Source: Isotricha intestinalis
Lineage: Eukaryota > Ciliophora > Litostomatea > Vestibuliferida > Isotrichidae
DNA length: 11,476 nt
Direction of reading: 5' to 3'
Assembly: GCA_023807065.1 (NCBI GenBank)
Contig: JAJJLU010004578.1
Span: 1-11,476, forward strand
Made by a program: the position numbers and the translations under genes. Numbering within the stretch: position 1 is the first letter of the stretch; the number at the start of each line of letters is the position of its first letter. The notes under the pieces were generated by a model. The model did no database searches. It was given only the letters and a program-made list of their open reading frames with translations, and was not told where the DNA came from. Positions 1 to 9,253 of the stretch are shown piece by piece.

Positions 1-262
1 ATTATTCATTCTCTAAAATAAACCAAATAAAACAAAAGAAAATGAAGGGTTTATATTTGATAAAAAAGAAAGTTTTTGATTTACATATTTAAAGATATAT
101 TTTTATTATAAAAAATAAAAGATATTTGAATCAAATAAAATAATATTTTATTATTTAATATTAACAATAAAGTTTTATTAAAATCCCAAATAATATTTTA
201 TAAAATTACCTAAATCAATTATATACTTTTAACATTATATTTTTTTTTTTATAAAATTCTTG
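1..262. other. A/T-rich spacer, no gene seen
   Basis: Almost pure A/T with stops in every frame and no recognisable product. The only distinct element is a run of 11 T at 240-250. On the minus strand this is an A-run starting about 12 bases after the stop codon of the hydrolase remnant at 263. It could be a poly(A)-like tail of a copied transcript, but such runs are common by chance at this composition. Confidence 0.6.
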
Positions 263-900
263 TTATATAGAAGAATTAGAATATTGAAGATGCATTCCAT
301 CAATAAACAAATTATTATCTTTTTCATATTTTAGAATATTTTTTCTACTTTAAATACTTTTTTTTCATTTTGATCATAAGTAACACAAATATCAGAATAT
401 TTAAATTGAATAGATTCTCCATGAATTAAATCTCCAATAATAAGTAAATTTGATAAACAGTATTCAAAAAGCTTTCATAGCTTTAACATCTAAAGGTAAT
501 TTATCATTAAAATCAAAATTTTCATAATATTTACTTGTTCTTGATTTTAATCTTTTGGAGTTTTATTAATCCAACCATCATATTCTTCTTTAGAAAAATA
601 AATTTTATCATTTTTATAATATATTTTATCATTGGCATCAACAAGTCCTCCAATATGATCAAAGTGAAAATGAGTAATAAATATATAGTCTATTTCATCA
701 TGAGATATTTTTAATTCTTTTAATCTATCTGGTATTCCTGTTGACATTTTTTCATTTAATCCAGTGTCAAATAATGCTTTTTTACCTTCTGTTTCTAAAA
801 GAAATGCACTCATTGATCCTTCTACTCTATTTTCTATCCCTAGTTCTTTTATTATTTTTGGATTTAATTTTAGATATTTAAATCGATATTTATATTTATT
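263..900 (-). pseudogene. Metallo-beta-lactamase-fold hydrolase, broken and internally deleted
   Basis: A metal-dependent hydrolase of the lactonase-like branch of the metallo-beta-lactamase superfamily; the substrate cannot be told. The longest clean piece (547-813) holds the strand-loop FDTGLNE and the metal site ITHFHFDHIGG (HxHxDH, about 643-677). After a frameshift near 545 the frame continues to MKAF (about 470). A further shift leads to LLIIGDLIHGESIQF (about 405-450), which carries the late metal Asp and His of this family, then to FIDGMHLQY near the stop at 263. Between MKAF and LLIIGD the family normally has about 25-30 residues including a PGHTPGHT-type motif with another metal-binding His; that stretch is absent here. 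No proper start is visible: the upstream frame runs back through GIENRVEGS into the Sec24 remnant. As it stands the gene would not give an active enzyme. Confidence 0.75.
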
Positions 901-905
901 TTCTA

Positions 906-2043
906 AAAATGAATTTAATTTTTCAAATAATTTATCATTTCATCTACAATTAATTTTTTTATTGGAATTGAATTATTTAAATCTGATATTATAGATAATT
1001 TAATAATATTTTTTTCAATAAAAAAAATAAATATATTAACTATCATATAAATAAACTGAAATATAAGTTTCATCAGAATTATGAAAATAATCTAAATTAT
1101 TTTGAATAGAATTAAATATATAATTAGATAAACCTAATTCATAAGAATTTTTTTTTCTATATCAATCATAAAAATATAATGTGGTTTAAATTCGATATTT
1201 CAATTTTGAAATTTAATAGGAACAATAAAATCAATAATAGGTAAATTTAATTTAAGAACAGAATTAAAATCAGTATTAAAACATTCATGTTTAATTCCAG
1301 GTTTACTCATATCAAAATCATTTTCAAAATTACATAAATTACAAACAATAACTTGTTTATTACTAGAATTATAAGTAATTCTATATTTATTATTAATATA
1401 ACTATTACATTTTTTACATCTAAAAATAACATCATTAGCTTCAACTTTAGGAATTTCATTTTCATAATCAGGAATTTTCTGCAAAAGGTTGAACATAAAT
1501 TCCAAATAATAAATTACTTTCATTTAATAATAATTGAGAATTAGGAATGTAATTTAATATAAATCTTATAAATCTATAAGAAGAATTTTCAGTTTCTTTA
1601 ACAACATAATGTGAAGTTGAATGTGGTAGAAGAGTATTTATATTTGTTTCATAAATAGATTTTTTTCTAAATTTAAATATATTTCATCATTATTATTTGG
1701 ACGTAGAATTTGTTTTGGATTTATTGTATATTCATTTAATGGTGTTTTATGTCTTTGACTTGTTTGATGAATATCACTAATATATTCTACTGTTTTTTTT
1801 ATTGTTTGATTATTCATTGATATTCCATCATTTCTAATTATTTGATTTATTGATGCTTTATTTTTTAAATTTTGATTTTGAGATTGAAATTGCTGATTTT
1901 GAAATGGATGATTTGAAATATTATGAAATTGAGGATAAATATTATTTTATATAAATTTTATTTTCATTTATTTGAGTTTGAGGTTGTTGAGATTTTGATT
2001 CTTGTATTGTCTCATGAATTGAAGGATGAATGTTTCTTTTCAT
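906..2043 (-). pseudogene. Sec24-type COPII coat protein, N-terminal half, interrupted
   Basis: Sec24 is the cargo-binding subunit of the COPII inner coat on the eukaryotic endoplasmic reticulum. In order on the minus strand: a Gln/Asn-rich N-terminus starting MKRNIHPSIHET (ATG at 2043); a segment RFIRFILNYIPNSQLLL that matches the family's RxTLNAIPxSxxLL region; FGIYVQPF; the zinc finger CKKC (1407-1418) with INNKY and CNLC (1332-1343); then the start of the trunk domain, KPHYIFMIDIE and LSIISDLNNSIPI. The rest of the trunk, the helical and the gelsolin domains are missing, so about 370 of the usual 800 or more residues are represented. Reading through needs frame changes near 1930, 1665, 1485, 1150 and 940 and passes a TGA at 1200-1202 and a TAA at 1036-1038. 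The 1150 break lies in a run of nine T. All Gln codons in the N-terminus are CAA or CAG. Confidence 0.85.
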
Positions 2044-2604
2044 TGATTTTTTTAAATAAATATTTTTTAATTAATTTTTTTAAAATTATTTTTGATTTAT
2101 TTTTTATATTTTTTAAATATTCTTTTCAGTTTTTATTATGAAATTACTTTCAATTTTTTAATTTTGAATAAATGAATTTTTTTGGGAAATTGATTTTGAT
2201 TTTCTTTGAAAAAGTTATAAAAATTTTTAATATATATTTCATCTTTTTTGATTGAATATTTTATCCTAATAGAAATGATTAAAAATATTGATAATACTAT
2301 TTATTTACTTTATTTCATCTCTTCATTATGTTTATAAAAATATTTATCATTTATTACTTGATTTAATTATTATAAGGTTTCAGCAGTTGTTATAGAATTA
2401 ATTAGTGAAGAAAAGAAGTTTTAAATATATTATCAAATAAATGAAAAAAATATTTTTATATTAGATTTTAAAATTGAATTAGAAAAGAATTACAATTAAT
2501 AATAAATATATAATATTTTTGAATTTATAAGAAAAAAAATAATAAAAAAAAGAGAAAAAATGATAAAAGAAAAAAGAAATAAAAAGAAATATAAAAAATA
2601 AAAA
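2044..2604. other. A/T-rich spacer, no gene seen
   Basis: Upstream of the Sec24 start and upstream of the plus-strand remnant. It holds long A and T runs and frequent stops in all frames. I see no RNA gene, recognisable promoter or repeat. It is consistent with the intergenic DNA of a very AT-rich eukaryote. Confidence 0.55.
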
Positions 2605-3332
2605 TTAACATCAACAATAGATTCAATCTTGATAACAGAAAGAAAAGGAATATCAATAATGGCATGTTTAGAATATTCAGGAGAAAGATGGGAAAAAAAT
2701 TATTTATAATATATCTAAAAAAATATAAAATGAAAGATTGATAAATATCAGGATTTTATAATTTTTTAAAATAAAAGAAGAAAAAAAATACTTATTGGGA
2801 AAACATTTATATTTAAAACACATAGAATGGAAAGCTTTAGATTTATATAAATAATTATATAATTTATTTAAAATTCAAGGAAGTTATTAAATATAATTAT
2901 AAAGGTTCTAATAGTAAAACTTATGAAAATAGTGATTTAATTAGAAAAATAAATAATAATAAAGATTTAAAAGTTATTTAGTTTCTTATTTTGAAAAATA
3001 AAGGACCCTAATTTAAGGATAAATGAATATTTGTTCAAGATAATGTTTTTCAAAATGGAAGAAAGAATTATAAATTTTTAAAGAAGTGCCATGAAAAAAC
3101 TTGCCTTAATTTAAATTGATATTGAATGAATACTTCTAGTATTATTAGATTTTCTTTTGAAAAAATAACTCTTGAAAATAATAATTGTGTTCTTGTTAGA
3201 TTAAATATAATTTTTATGGATTGTATATTTAATATGGGAAATAAAATTTATCTTCTTAAAGGAGATATTAAAAATTCTTTGAAACAAATTATGAATTATT
3301 TATTAAAGTTCTTTTATATATTGATTTGTTAA
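2605..3332 (+). pseudogene. Unrecognised, repeatedly interrupted reading frame
   Basis: I do not recognise this product. Coding-like stretches follow each other on the plus strand in changing frames: ITERKGISIMACLEYSGERW (about 2639-2698), then GKHLYLKHIEWKALDLYK (about 2798-2850), then YKGSNSKTYENSDLIRKI (about 2900-2955), then NVFQNGRKNYKFLKKCHEK (about 3042-3098). The last clean part (3126-3332) begins MNTSSIIRFSFEKITLEN and ends before TAA. Between them are several in-frame TAA and TGA codons. The mixed codon use inside the pieces is better than that of the surrounding spacer, which is the only reason to call it a gene remnant. The middle part could also be chance. Confidence 0.3.
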
Positions 3333-3370
3333 AGTAAAATAATTCTTTTCTTCTTTCAGAACCTTTAAAA

Positions 3371-3550
3371 CTAAATATTTTTATTTTTTAATATTTCTTC
3401 TAATTTATCTGAATTAGTTGATTTTATATATCCACTAAGTATATCTTCTAATACATTGTATCTTTAACTTCATTATCATCTAATGTATCCATTAAAAATT
3501 CATTAATACAAAGATTATTCACTTTCACTATTATTAATCATTTTATTCAT
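3371..3550 (-). pseudogene. Small acidic ORF, two apparent frameshifts
   Basis: Starting at ATG 3550 (MNKMINNSESE), the frame shifts to CINEFLMDTLDDNEVKD and then to LEDILSGYIKSTNSDKLEE, ending at TAG 3371-3373: about 60 residues in all. The composition is acidic and amphipathic. It lies just downstream of the Asn-rich gene on the same strand, about 50 bases after that gene's stop, so it could be a continuation of it or a separate small gene. No family is recognised. Confidence 0.25.
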
Positions 3551-3597
3551 TTATAATTAATTTAAGTTTTTTTCTATTTTTTTTTATTTTTTCTATC

Positions 3598-4620
3598 TTA
3601 TTTTGATGTTATCTCATATTGATTTATATTTTTATACATTTTTGAAAGAGATAAATGCACATCTATAATTTTACTTTCTATTTCTTCTTGAGAATTTAAT
3701 GATTTTTTTAAAGAACCTGTAAATGGATACAAATAAAATAAATATAAATTAAGGAATGGCCCAATTCCCAATCTCCATCCTCATATCCAAAAAATAATTA
3801 AAATAAATAAAAATGAAAGATAAATAATATAATAAATTAGATTAATATCTGAATTTGGGTCTTTATAGATGATATTTTTATGATTAATTTGATTATTTTT
3901 ATCAGTTTTATTTTCATTATTTTTATTACTATTTTTAATAATATTTTTACTTATATTAGAATTATATTTCTTAGGTTATTCTTTAAAGAATTATTTAAAG
4001 TTTTAAATTAAGTTTTTCGAATTTTTTTAATATTATTTAAAGAATTTGAATTATTTATTATTCTACTTGTTGTATAATTTTGAGAATTATTATTTTATTC
4101 CTTTAAAATATTATCAGATAATTTTTTATTATTATTTTTATAAATTATATCAAATATATCACTATTATAATCTTTTAAAAAAGTTGATATTTTATTATTA
4201 AAACTTTTAGACATAATGACAGGTATTTCATTTTTAAAATCTTTTAAAAATTTATTAGATATTTTTCATTTAAACTCTTAGAAATAATATAAGGTATATT
4301 ATCATTAAAATTTTTTGAAACATCTTGAAAAATTTGATTGAAAATTATTAAAAGTGTTATTTTGAATCAAAAAATTATATTTTATTATCTTCAGAATAAA
4401 GTTGTGGAACCCTTCTTATTATATTTGATAAAATTAAATCATCTTCTTCTTCTGAATTTAGTTTATTATATTCAAAATTATTTAATAAGATTTCTTTTTT
4501 TTCATTATTTACATTATTGTTTTCACTTTTAACACCAATAACTTCATTATTATAACAATCATTTGATGAATATAATTTATTCTGATTTTCATCTTTTTGT
4601 AATTTATTATAAAATAAATT
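3598..4620 (-). pseudogene. Asn-rich repeat protein with one membrane segment
   Basis: Not assignable to a family. The minus-strand frame from about 4620 is rich in Asn, Lys and acidic residues (for example KDENQNKLYSSN and VKSENNNVNNE). It then enters degenerate tandem repeats of about 24 residues (4129-4345). A long Asn/Ser/Lys stretch follows, then a single strongly hydrophobic segment LIYYIIYLSFLFILIIFWI (about 3783-3839), then GWRLGIGPFLNLYLFYLYPF and a charged tail ending in EITSK at TAA 3598-3600. Low-complexity Asn tracts and a lone C-terminal membrane anchor suggest a eukaryotic membrane-anchored protein. The frame is broken by one-base shifts near 4385, 4325 and 4262 and passes two TAA codons and one TGA (directly after the membrane segment). 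Its true N-terminus is not visible. Confidence 0.4.
4129..4345 (-). repeat. Three degenerate tandem units of about 72 bases
   Basis: On the minus strand the units read KNFNDNIPYIISKSLNEKY, KDFKNEIPVIMSKSFNNKI and KDYNSDIFDIIYKNNNKKL. The first two are also clearly similar as DNA: the stretches beginning at 4201 and 4272 match at roughly three bases in four over about 45 bases. The third has drifted further. The pattern is Lys-Asp-Phe/Tyr, an acidic residue, Ile-Pro, a hydrophobic pair, Ser-Lys-Ser and Asn. Confidence 0.5.
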
Positions 4621-4812
4621 ATCAAAAAACTAACAAAAATAACATCATCATTTGATCAAGCAATTGCCGCATTTCAAAAATATTTAAAAGTAAAATATCA
4701 AAAATCATTTAGATTTTCAGCTTCTGACATTGATCATTATAGTCTTGATTTTACAAGCAATGATATCCCAGAATTATTACAACAAAATTTAGAAAAAGAT
4801 CTAGTTCCATAA
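4618..4812 (+). CDS. C-terminal fragment of an unknown protein
   Basis: An open frame of 64 residues with no ATG, opened by an upstream TAA at 4615-4617 and closed by TAA 4810-4812. It contains SFDQAIAAFQKYLKVKYQKS, then FRFSASDIDHYSLDF, and ends QQNLEKDLVP. Codon use (GCC GCA, GAC, ATC CCA) is less A/T-driven than in the spacer, and the residue composition is that of a folded alpha/beta or helical protein end. I do not recognise the family. The 5' part either lies in another frame or was lost where the Asn-rich gene on the opposite strand begins. It faces the glycoside hydrolase gene tail to tail. Confidence 0.4.
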   Translation: MIKKLTKITSSFDQAIAAFQKYLKVKYQKSFRFSASDIDHYSLDFTSNDIPELLQQNLEKDLVP

Positions 4813-4840
4813 TTATTTAATTTTAAATAATAATTTTTTT
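4812..4840 (+). terminator. A/T-only hairpin with T-run, possible terminator
   Basis: A perfect 9-base inverted repeat with a 2-base centre (4812-4831) overlaps the last base of the stop of the 4618-4812 frame and is followed by seven T (4834-4840). The placement between two convergent genes fits a rho-independent terminator, but the stem has no G or C and could arise by chance in DNA of this composition. Confidence 0.25.
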
Positions 4841-4873
4841 AATGTAAAACCTAATATTAATTATTTTTATAAT

Positions 4874-6153
4874 CTAATTAATGTTCTCTAAAAGTGCTTT
4901 CTTAGATTTTCCATGCTTATTTGTCAACTTAAACAAACCCATTGTACTCCAGTCCTCATAATCTGGAGCCCAATAACATATGCCGATTACACCATGCTCT
5001 TTCCCCCTTTTTATAACATCTTTGTAAATTTCAGCCTGTCATCTTCGGTATGTGGATATCCACTTACTTTCTTGTTCCATCCAGCAAAATCTCCAGACAT
5101 TTTTCCTGAAGGATATGTAAATTCTCCAATAAAAACAGGGACTTTACATTTATTATTGATTGCTTTAACTGTCTTCTTAAATAATATCATTGATTTTATA
5201 TACATTGAAGGACCACTTGGATAGAAACTTATTCCAGCAGTATCTACTGCATAACCATTCTTTTTCATACAATTAAAATATCTTATAGAAGTACCTGGAG
5301 TCATTACTACAGTAGCTATATGAGTGGAAAATCTTAGTTGAATCTTTTCCTAAATCCTTATAAGCTTCTAAAATACCTTCTTTAACTGCAGGAAACATTT
5401 TAGCATTGTATTTCCAAATATTTTTTTCAAGCCATCCTGGATTAAATATAGGTAGAATATATCTCATTAAACCTGAAACACCTTCAAGTTTCTTATTAAC
5501 TGCTGTTTTCAAACCTAAACTTACACCAGCAAATCCAAAATTCGCTTCATTACCTAAATTCCAATTATTTACAATACAACCTTTTTTCAATATTTCAGTA
5601 GCCAAGAACTTTCCATATGCTTTTAAAACAACATTTATTTCATCTAATGAAAGCTCTGTCCAATCTTTTCCTTTTTGTAATTTATAAATTTCAGGATATT
5701 CATTAAATCTGGGAGCTTGTTGTTTTTCATGTCCATATATGTATATGCTAACATTACTTCAGGATTTATTGGAATATTAAGATCTGCAAGCAATTTAACA
5801 TAAAACCATAGCTTGATCAAAAGTATGAACATTTGCATTTGTATCTTTTTCTCCATTTGTAATGTCTTCTTGAGTTACACTTCTTTTAGTTGCAATACGA
5901 ACATACATTTCTGTTGCACCTTTTTCAATGTATAAATGTTCCAATTCTTTCATGGTGTTTATTTGTTAACCTTTATATTCATAAGTATAACCTTCATTAA
6001 TACTCTTAGAATAAAAGGAATCAAAGAAAGTGCATATCTAAATTTTTCATCTGTTTCTACTACATTAAAACCAAGGTCTGAATAATATAATTGTGCAATG
6101 AGAATTCTTATTCCCAAAATGCTCAAACCTCATGTTATCACAACATTAAACAT
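4874..6153 (-). pseudogene. Clan GH-A glycoside hydrolase, GH53-like, frameshifted
   Basis: Probably an endo-acting hydrolase of plant galactan or a similar polysaccharide with the (beta/alpha)8 fold. In order: LGFNVVETDEKFRYAL (about 6045-6095), KGATEMYVRIATKRS (about 5870-5915), LADLNIPINPEVMLAYTYMD (about 5735-5795), the acid/base strand WNLGNEANFG with Glu at 5546-5548, VDTAGISFYPS (about 5225-5257), the nucleophile strand VFIGEFTYPSG with Glu at 5122-5124, and GICYWAPDYEDW (about 4960-4995). The stop is TAG 4874-4876. The pattern of catalytic Glu residues at strands 4 and 7 with Tyr-Pro after the nucleophile fits GH53 best; another clan GH-A family is possible. At least five one-base shifts (near 6050, 5795, 5720, 5320 and 5030) and a TAA near 5967 break it. 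The start is unclear: ATG 6153 runs into TGA at 6130-6132, and ATG 6133 needs a shift. No signal peptide is evident. It has visibly more G and C than its neighbours. Confidence 0.65.
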
Positions 6154-6197
6154 TTTATATAAAAAAAAAAAATAATAATAAAAATACAACTGGTGTA

Positions 6198-6620
6198 ATG
6201 GAAACTCTTATGAATTATTTAAATGTCATTAAAAAAGATATTTGCAGTGTAACTGATTATAAAAATTGTTCAAGTAGAAAGGAATATTTTTATTGGTATT
6301 TATTTGCAGTCCTTGTTTCTTTTATTATTGCTATAATTGTTGGTTTTATAATGGAATTTGTATCTGTTTTAGGAGAAATTATAATATCTCTATTTTTAAT
6401 TTTTGTTTTTGTTGTTTCTTTACCTTTATGTATTAGAAGATTACATGATATTAACAAAAATCACTGGTTTATACTCATTGGATTAATTCCAATTGTTGGA
6501 CCTATTATTTTATTAGTCTTTTTTTGCAAAGATTCTCAAGACCAAAGTAATGAAAAAAGGAGAGAATATCCAAAATATGAAGGAAATTCAAATGATGAAA
6601 TAAATAAAATACCTATTTAA
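6198..6620 (+). CDS. DUF805 family inner-membrane protein
   Basis: A small integral membrane protein of the DUF805 (YhaH-like) family, function unknown. The 140-residue frame is intact. Residues about 25-33 (CSSRKEYFY) are the family's Ser-Arg-x-Glu-Tyr entry motif. Three hydrophobic segments follow at about 31-52, 57-79 and 91-109. RRLHDINKNHW (about 81-91) is the family signature between segments 2 and 3, and LIPIVGPIILLV belongs to the last segment. The C-terminal 30 residues are polar and charged (Asp, Gln, Asn, Lys). ATG 6198 is used; ATG 6210 would also give the whole domain and has GGAAA a few bases upstream, so the start is uncertain. It is the only long frame between 4800 and 7600 without a break. 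Its origin is bacterial by family. It lies 45 bases from the start of the divergent hydrolase, after a run of 12 A at 6161-6172. Confidence 0.85.
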   Translation: METLMNYLNVIKKDICSVTDYKNCSSRKEYFYWYLFAVLVSFIIAIIVGFIMEFVSVLGEIIISLFLIFVFVVSLPLCIRRLHDINKNHWFILIGLIPIVGPIILLVFFCKDSQDQSNEKRREYPKYEGNSNDEINKIPI

Positions 6621-6705
6621 ATTATGAGTTAAAAAAAATATTAAATTTAAAATATTATATTTATTTTCATCAAATAATTCATCTTTTTTAAATTCAATAT
6701 TTTCA

Positions 6706-7633
<928 letters not shown>

Positions 7634-7634
<1 letters not shown>

Positions 7635-7987
7635 CATTTGACCTCCACATTTTTTGTTGCAATTATATTTACATCAGTATTTAAGATATTTTTAATTAAT
7701 ATATCACCTATTTTAATAGGTGCACTTATAGTAATTGAATTAATTTCTTTCATTACTAAAAAGATTTTATCTTTATCTATTGGTTTACTTGTTTTACAAG
7801 AAACTAATTTATCTTTTCCATTATTTACTAATATAGTTGAAGTAACTGTTCTTTTTGGTAAAGTAATTTCATTTTTTGCATATTCTTCACCTTTAGGGCA
7901 AAAATTACAAGCAATGCTAAATGATTTAGTATCTATTTCAAGATTACATCCTCTTGGACATTTAATACAAATAAGATTCTTTTTCAT
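7634..7987 (-). CDS. DUF1667 Cys-rich protein of the glycerol-phosphate operon
   Basis: A small DUF1667 protein, regularly encoded with GlpA-like and FAD/NAD oxidoreductases and thought to be an electron-transfer partner of that complex. The 117-residue frame is intact. CIKCPRGC (residues 7-14) and [11 protein letters not shown] (about 27-37) supply five cysteines able to bind a metal or Fe-S centre. The family signature [10 protein letters not shown] (about 45-54) and [13 protein letters not shown] (about 95-107) are present. Start ATG 7987 has AAGGAG at 7993-7998, which overlaps the stop of the upstream oxidoreductase. The TGA stop at 7634-7636 overlaps the glpK start, so translation of the three genes is coupled. 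The position of these stops shows that TGA and TAA are both stops in this block. Confidence 0.9.
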
Positions 7988-7996
7988 CTTTTCTCC

Positions 7997-9253
7997 TTAA
8001 TTAATAATAACTTCAATGGAATTATATTTAATTAAATCTTTTTTATTTAATTTAATTACTTCCATTTCACTTGGGATTAATTTAATCTTTTTTCTTTTAA
8101 AAATAATTTCATTATTATCAGCTTTAATAATAATAGTAGGATTATCAAGAGGTTTTCTTACTCTAAAAGATAAAGATAAATTATCATTTTCATCTTTTCT
8201 AATTATTTGTGGACAAATATAAGAAATATTATTATCATATTTAAAATTTATTTCTTCATTTTTATTTTTATAATTATTCTTTATATAATCAGAAGCACTA
8301 ATACCAGCTTTTTCTGCCTCAATTGAAACATTATCAACTAAGTCATGTACTTGTAAAACATTACCACAAGCAAATATTCCTTCAACACTTGTTTCTAAAT
8401 TATCATATACTATTGGTCCTTTAGTTTGTGAATCTAGTTTTATTCCGGCTTTTAATGATAATACATTTTCGGGAATTAAACCAACCGAAAAAAGTAAACA
8501 GTCACAATCAAAAGATATTTCACTTCCTTTAATTACTTTCTTGTTTTCATCAACTTTTGATATAGTTACTTTACTTACTCTACTTCCTTCTTTATTTAAT
8601 TGAACATCAGTTACAGTATGAGATAAATATAAAGGAATATTATAATCATTTAAACATTGAACTATATTTCTATTTAAACCATTTGAATATGGACATATTT
8701 CAACTACTCCTAAAACTTTTGCACCCTCAAGTGTCATTCTTCTTGCCATAATTAAACCAATATCACCACTTCTAAGAATGACTATTTTCTTGCCAACTAA
8801 ATATCCATAAATATTAGAAAATTTTTTGGCTTGACCTGCTGTATAAATACCAGCAGCTCGACCACCTGGGAGCGATATTGCTCAGTGACTTCTTTCTCTA
8901 CATCCCATTGCAAAAATAATAGATTTAGCCTTTATTAATTTTAATCCACTAGGAGATACAACATGAATTAATTTATCTTTATCCAAATCAATTGCCATTG
9001 AATTAGTTAAGATTTCAATATCAGTATCTTTAATTAAATCAATATATCTAGATGCATATTCAGGTCCAGTTAATTCTTCTTTAAATTTATGAAGTCCAAA
9101 TCCATTATGAATACATTGATTTAATATTCCACCTAGAATATTATCTCTTTCAATTATTAAAATATCTTTTATACCGTTATTATATGCACTAATAGCAGCT
9201 GAGAGTCCAGGAGGTCCTCCACAGATAATAACTAAATCAACATTTTCAATCAT
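7997..9253 (-). pseudogene. FAD/NAD(P)-dependent oxidoreductase with in-frame TGA
   Basis: A two-dinucleotide-domain flavoprotein of the kind paired with GlpA-like dehydrogenase and DUF1667. It probably passes electrons from glycerol-3-phosphate oxidation to NAD or to another carrier. One unbroken frame of about 418 residues runs from ATG 9253 (GGAG six bases upstream) to TAA 7997-7999, apart from a single TGA at 8882-8884. Visible: LGGILNQCIHNGFGLHKFKE (about residues 40-59), ELTGPEYASRYIDL, AMGCRER, AGIYTAGQAKKF, SGDIGLIMARRMTLEGAKV, GLNRNIVQCL, LLFSVGLIPEN and GIFACGNVLQVHDLVD. The TGA stands where relatives have Gly in RERPRGA-like motifs. The first Gly of the FAD motif is Cys (IICGGPPG) and the first Gly of the second motif is Arg (ILRSGDIG). 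Either decay or base-calling error explains these. An alternative TTG start at 9265 is less likely. Confidence 0.85.

Noticed and set aside
240..250. T-run after the metallo-hydrolase as proof of retroposition (poly(A) tail)
   Set aside because: Runs of 9-12 A or T occur several times in the window (for example 1148-1156 and 6161-6172), and no target-site duplication is seen.
764..994. Plus-strand open frame over the metallo-hydrolase region
   Set aside because: Antisense shadow of the hydrolase and Sec24 remnants, with low-complexity Phe/Leu/Asn content and no family features.
906..4620. A ciliate-type code with TAA (and TAG) read as glutamine, suggested by in-frame TAA codons in Sec24, the Asn-rich frame and 2700-2790
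   Set aside because: The Gln-rich Sec24 N-terminus uses only CAA and CAG for about 20 glutamines and no TAA or TAG. TGA codons interrupt the same frames, and one-base shifts are just as common as stops.
4913..5687. Plus-strand open frames at 4913-5224 and 5406-5687
   Set aside because: Antisense to the glycoside hydrolase, whose catalytic motifs are plain on the minus strand.
7638..8000. Plus-strand 120-residue open frame opposite DUF1667
   Set aside because: Exact antisense of the intact DUF1667 gene, which has the family cysteine motifs and a ribosome site.
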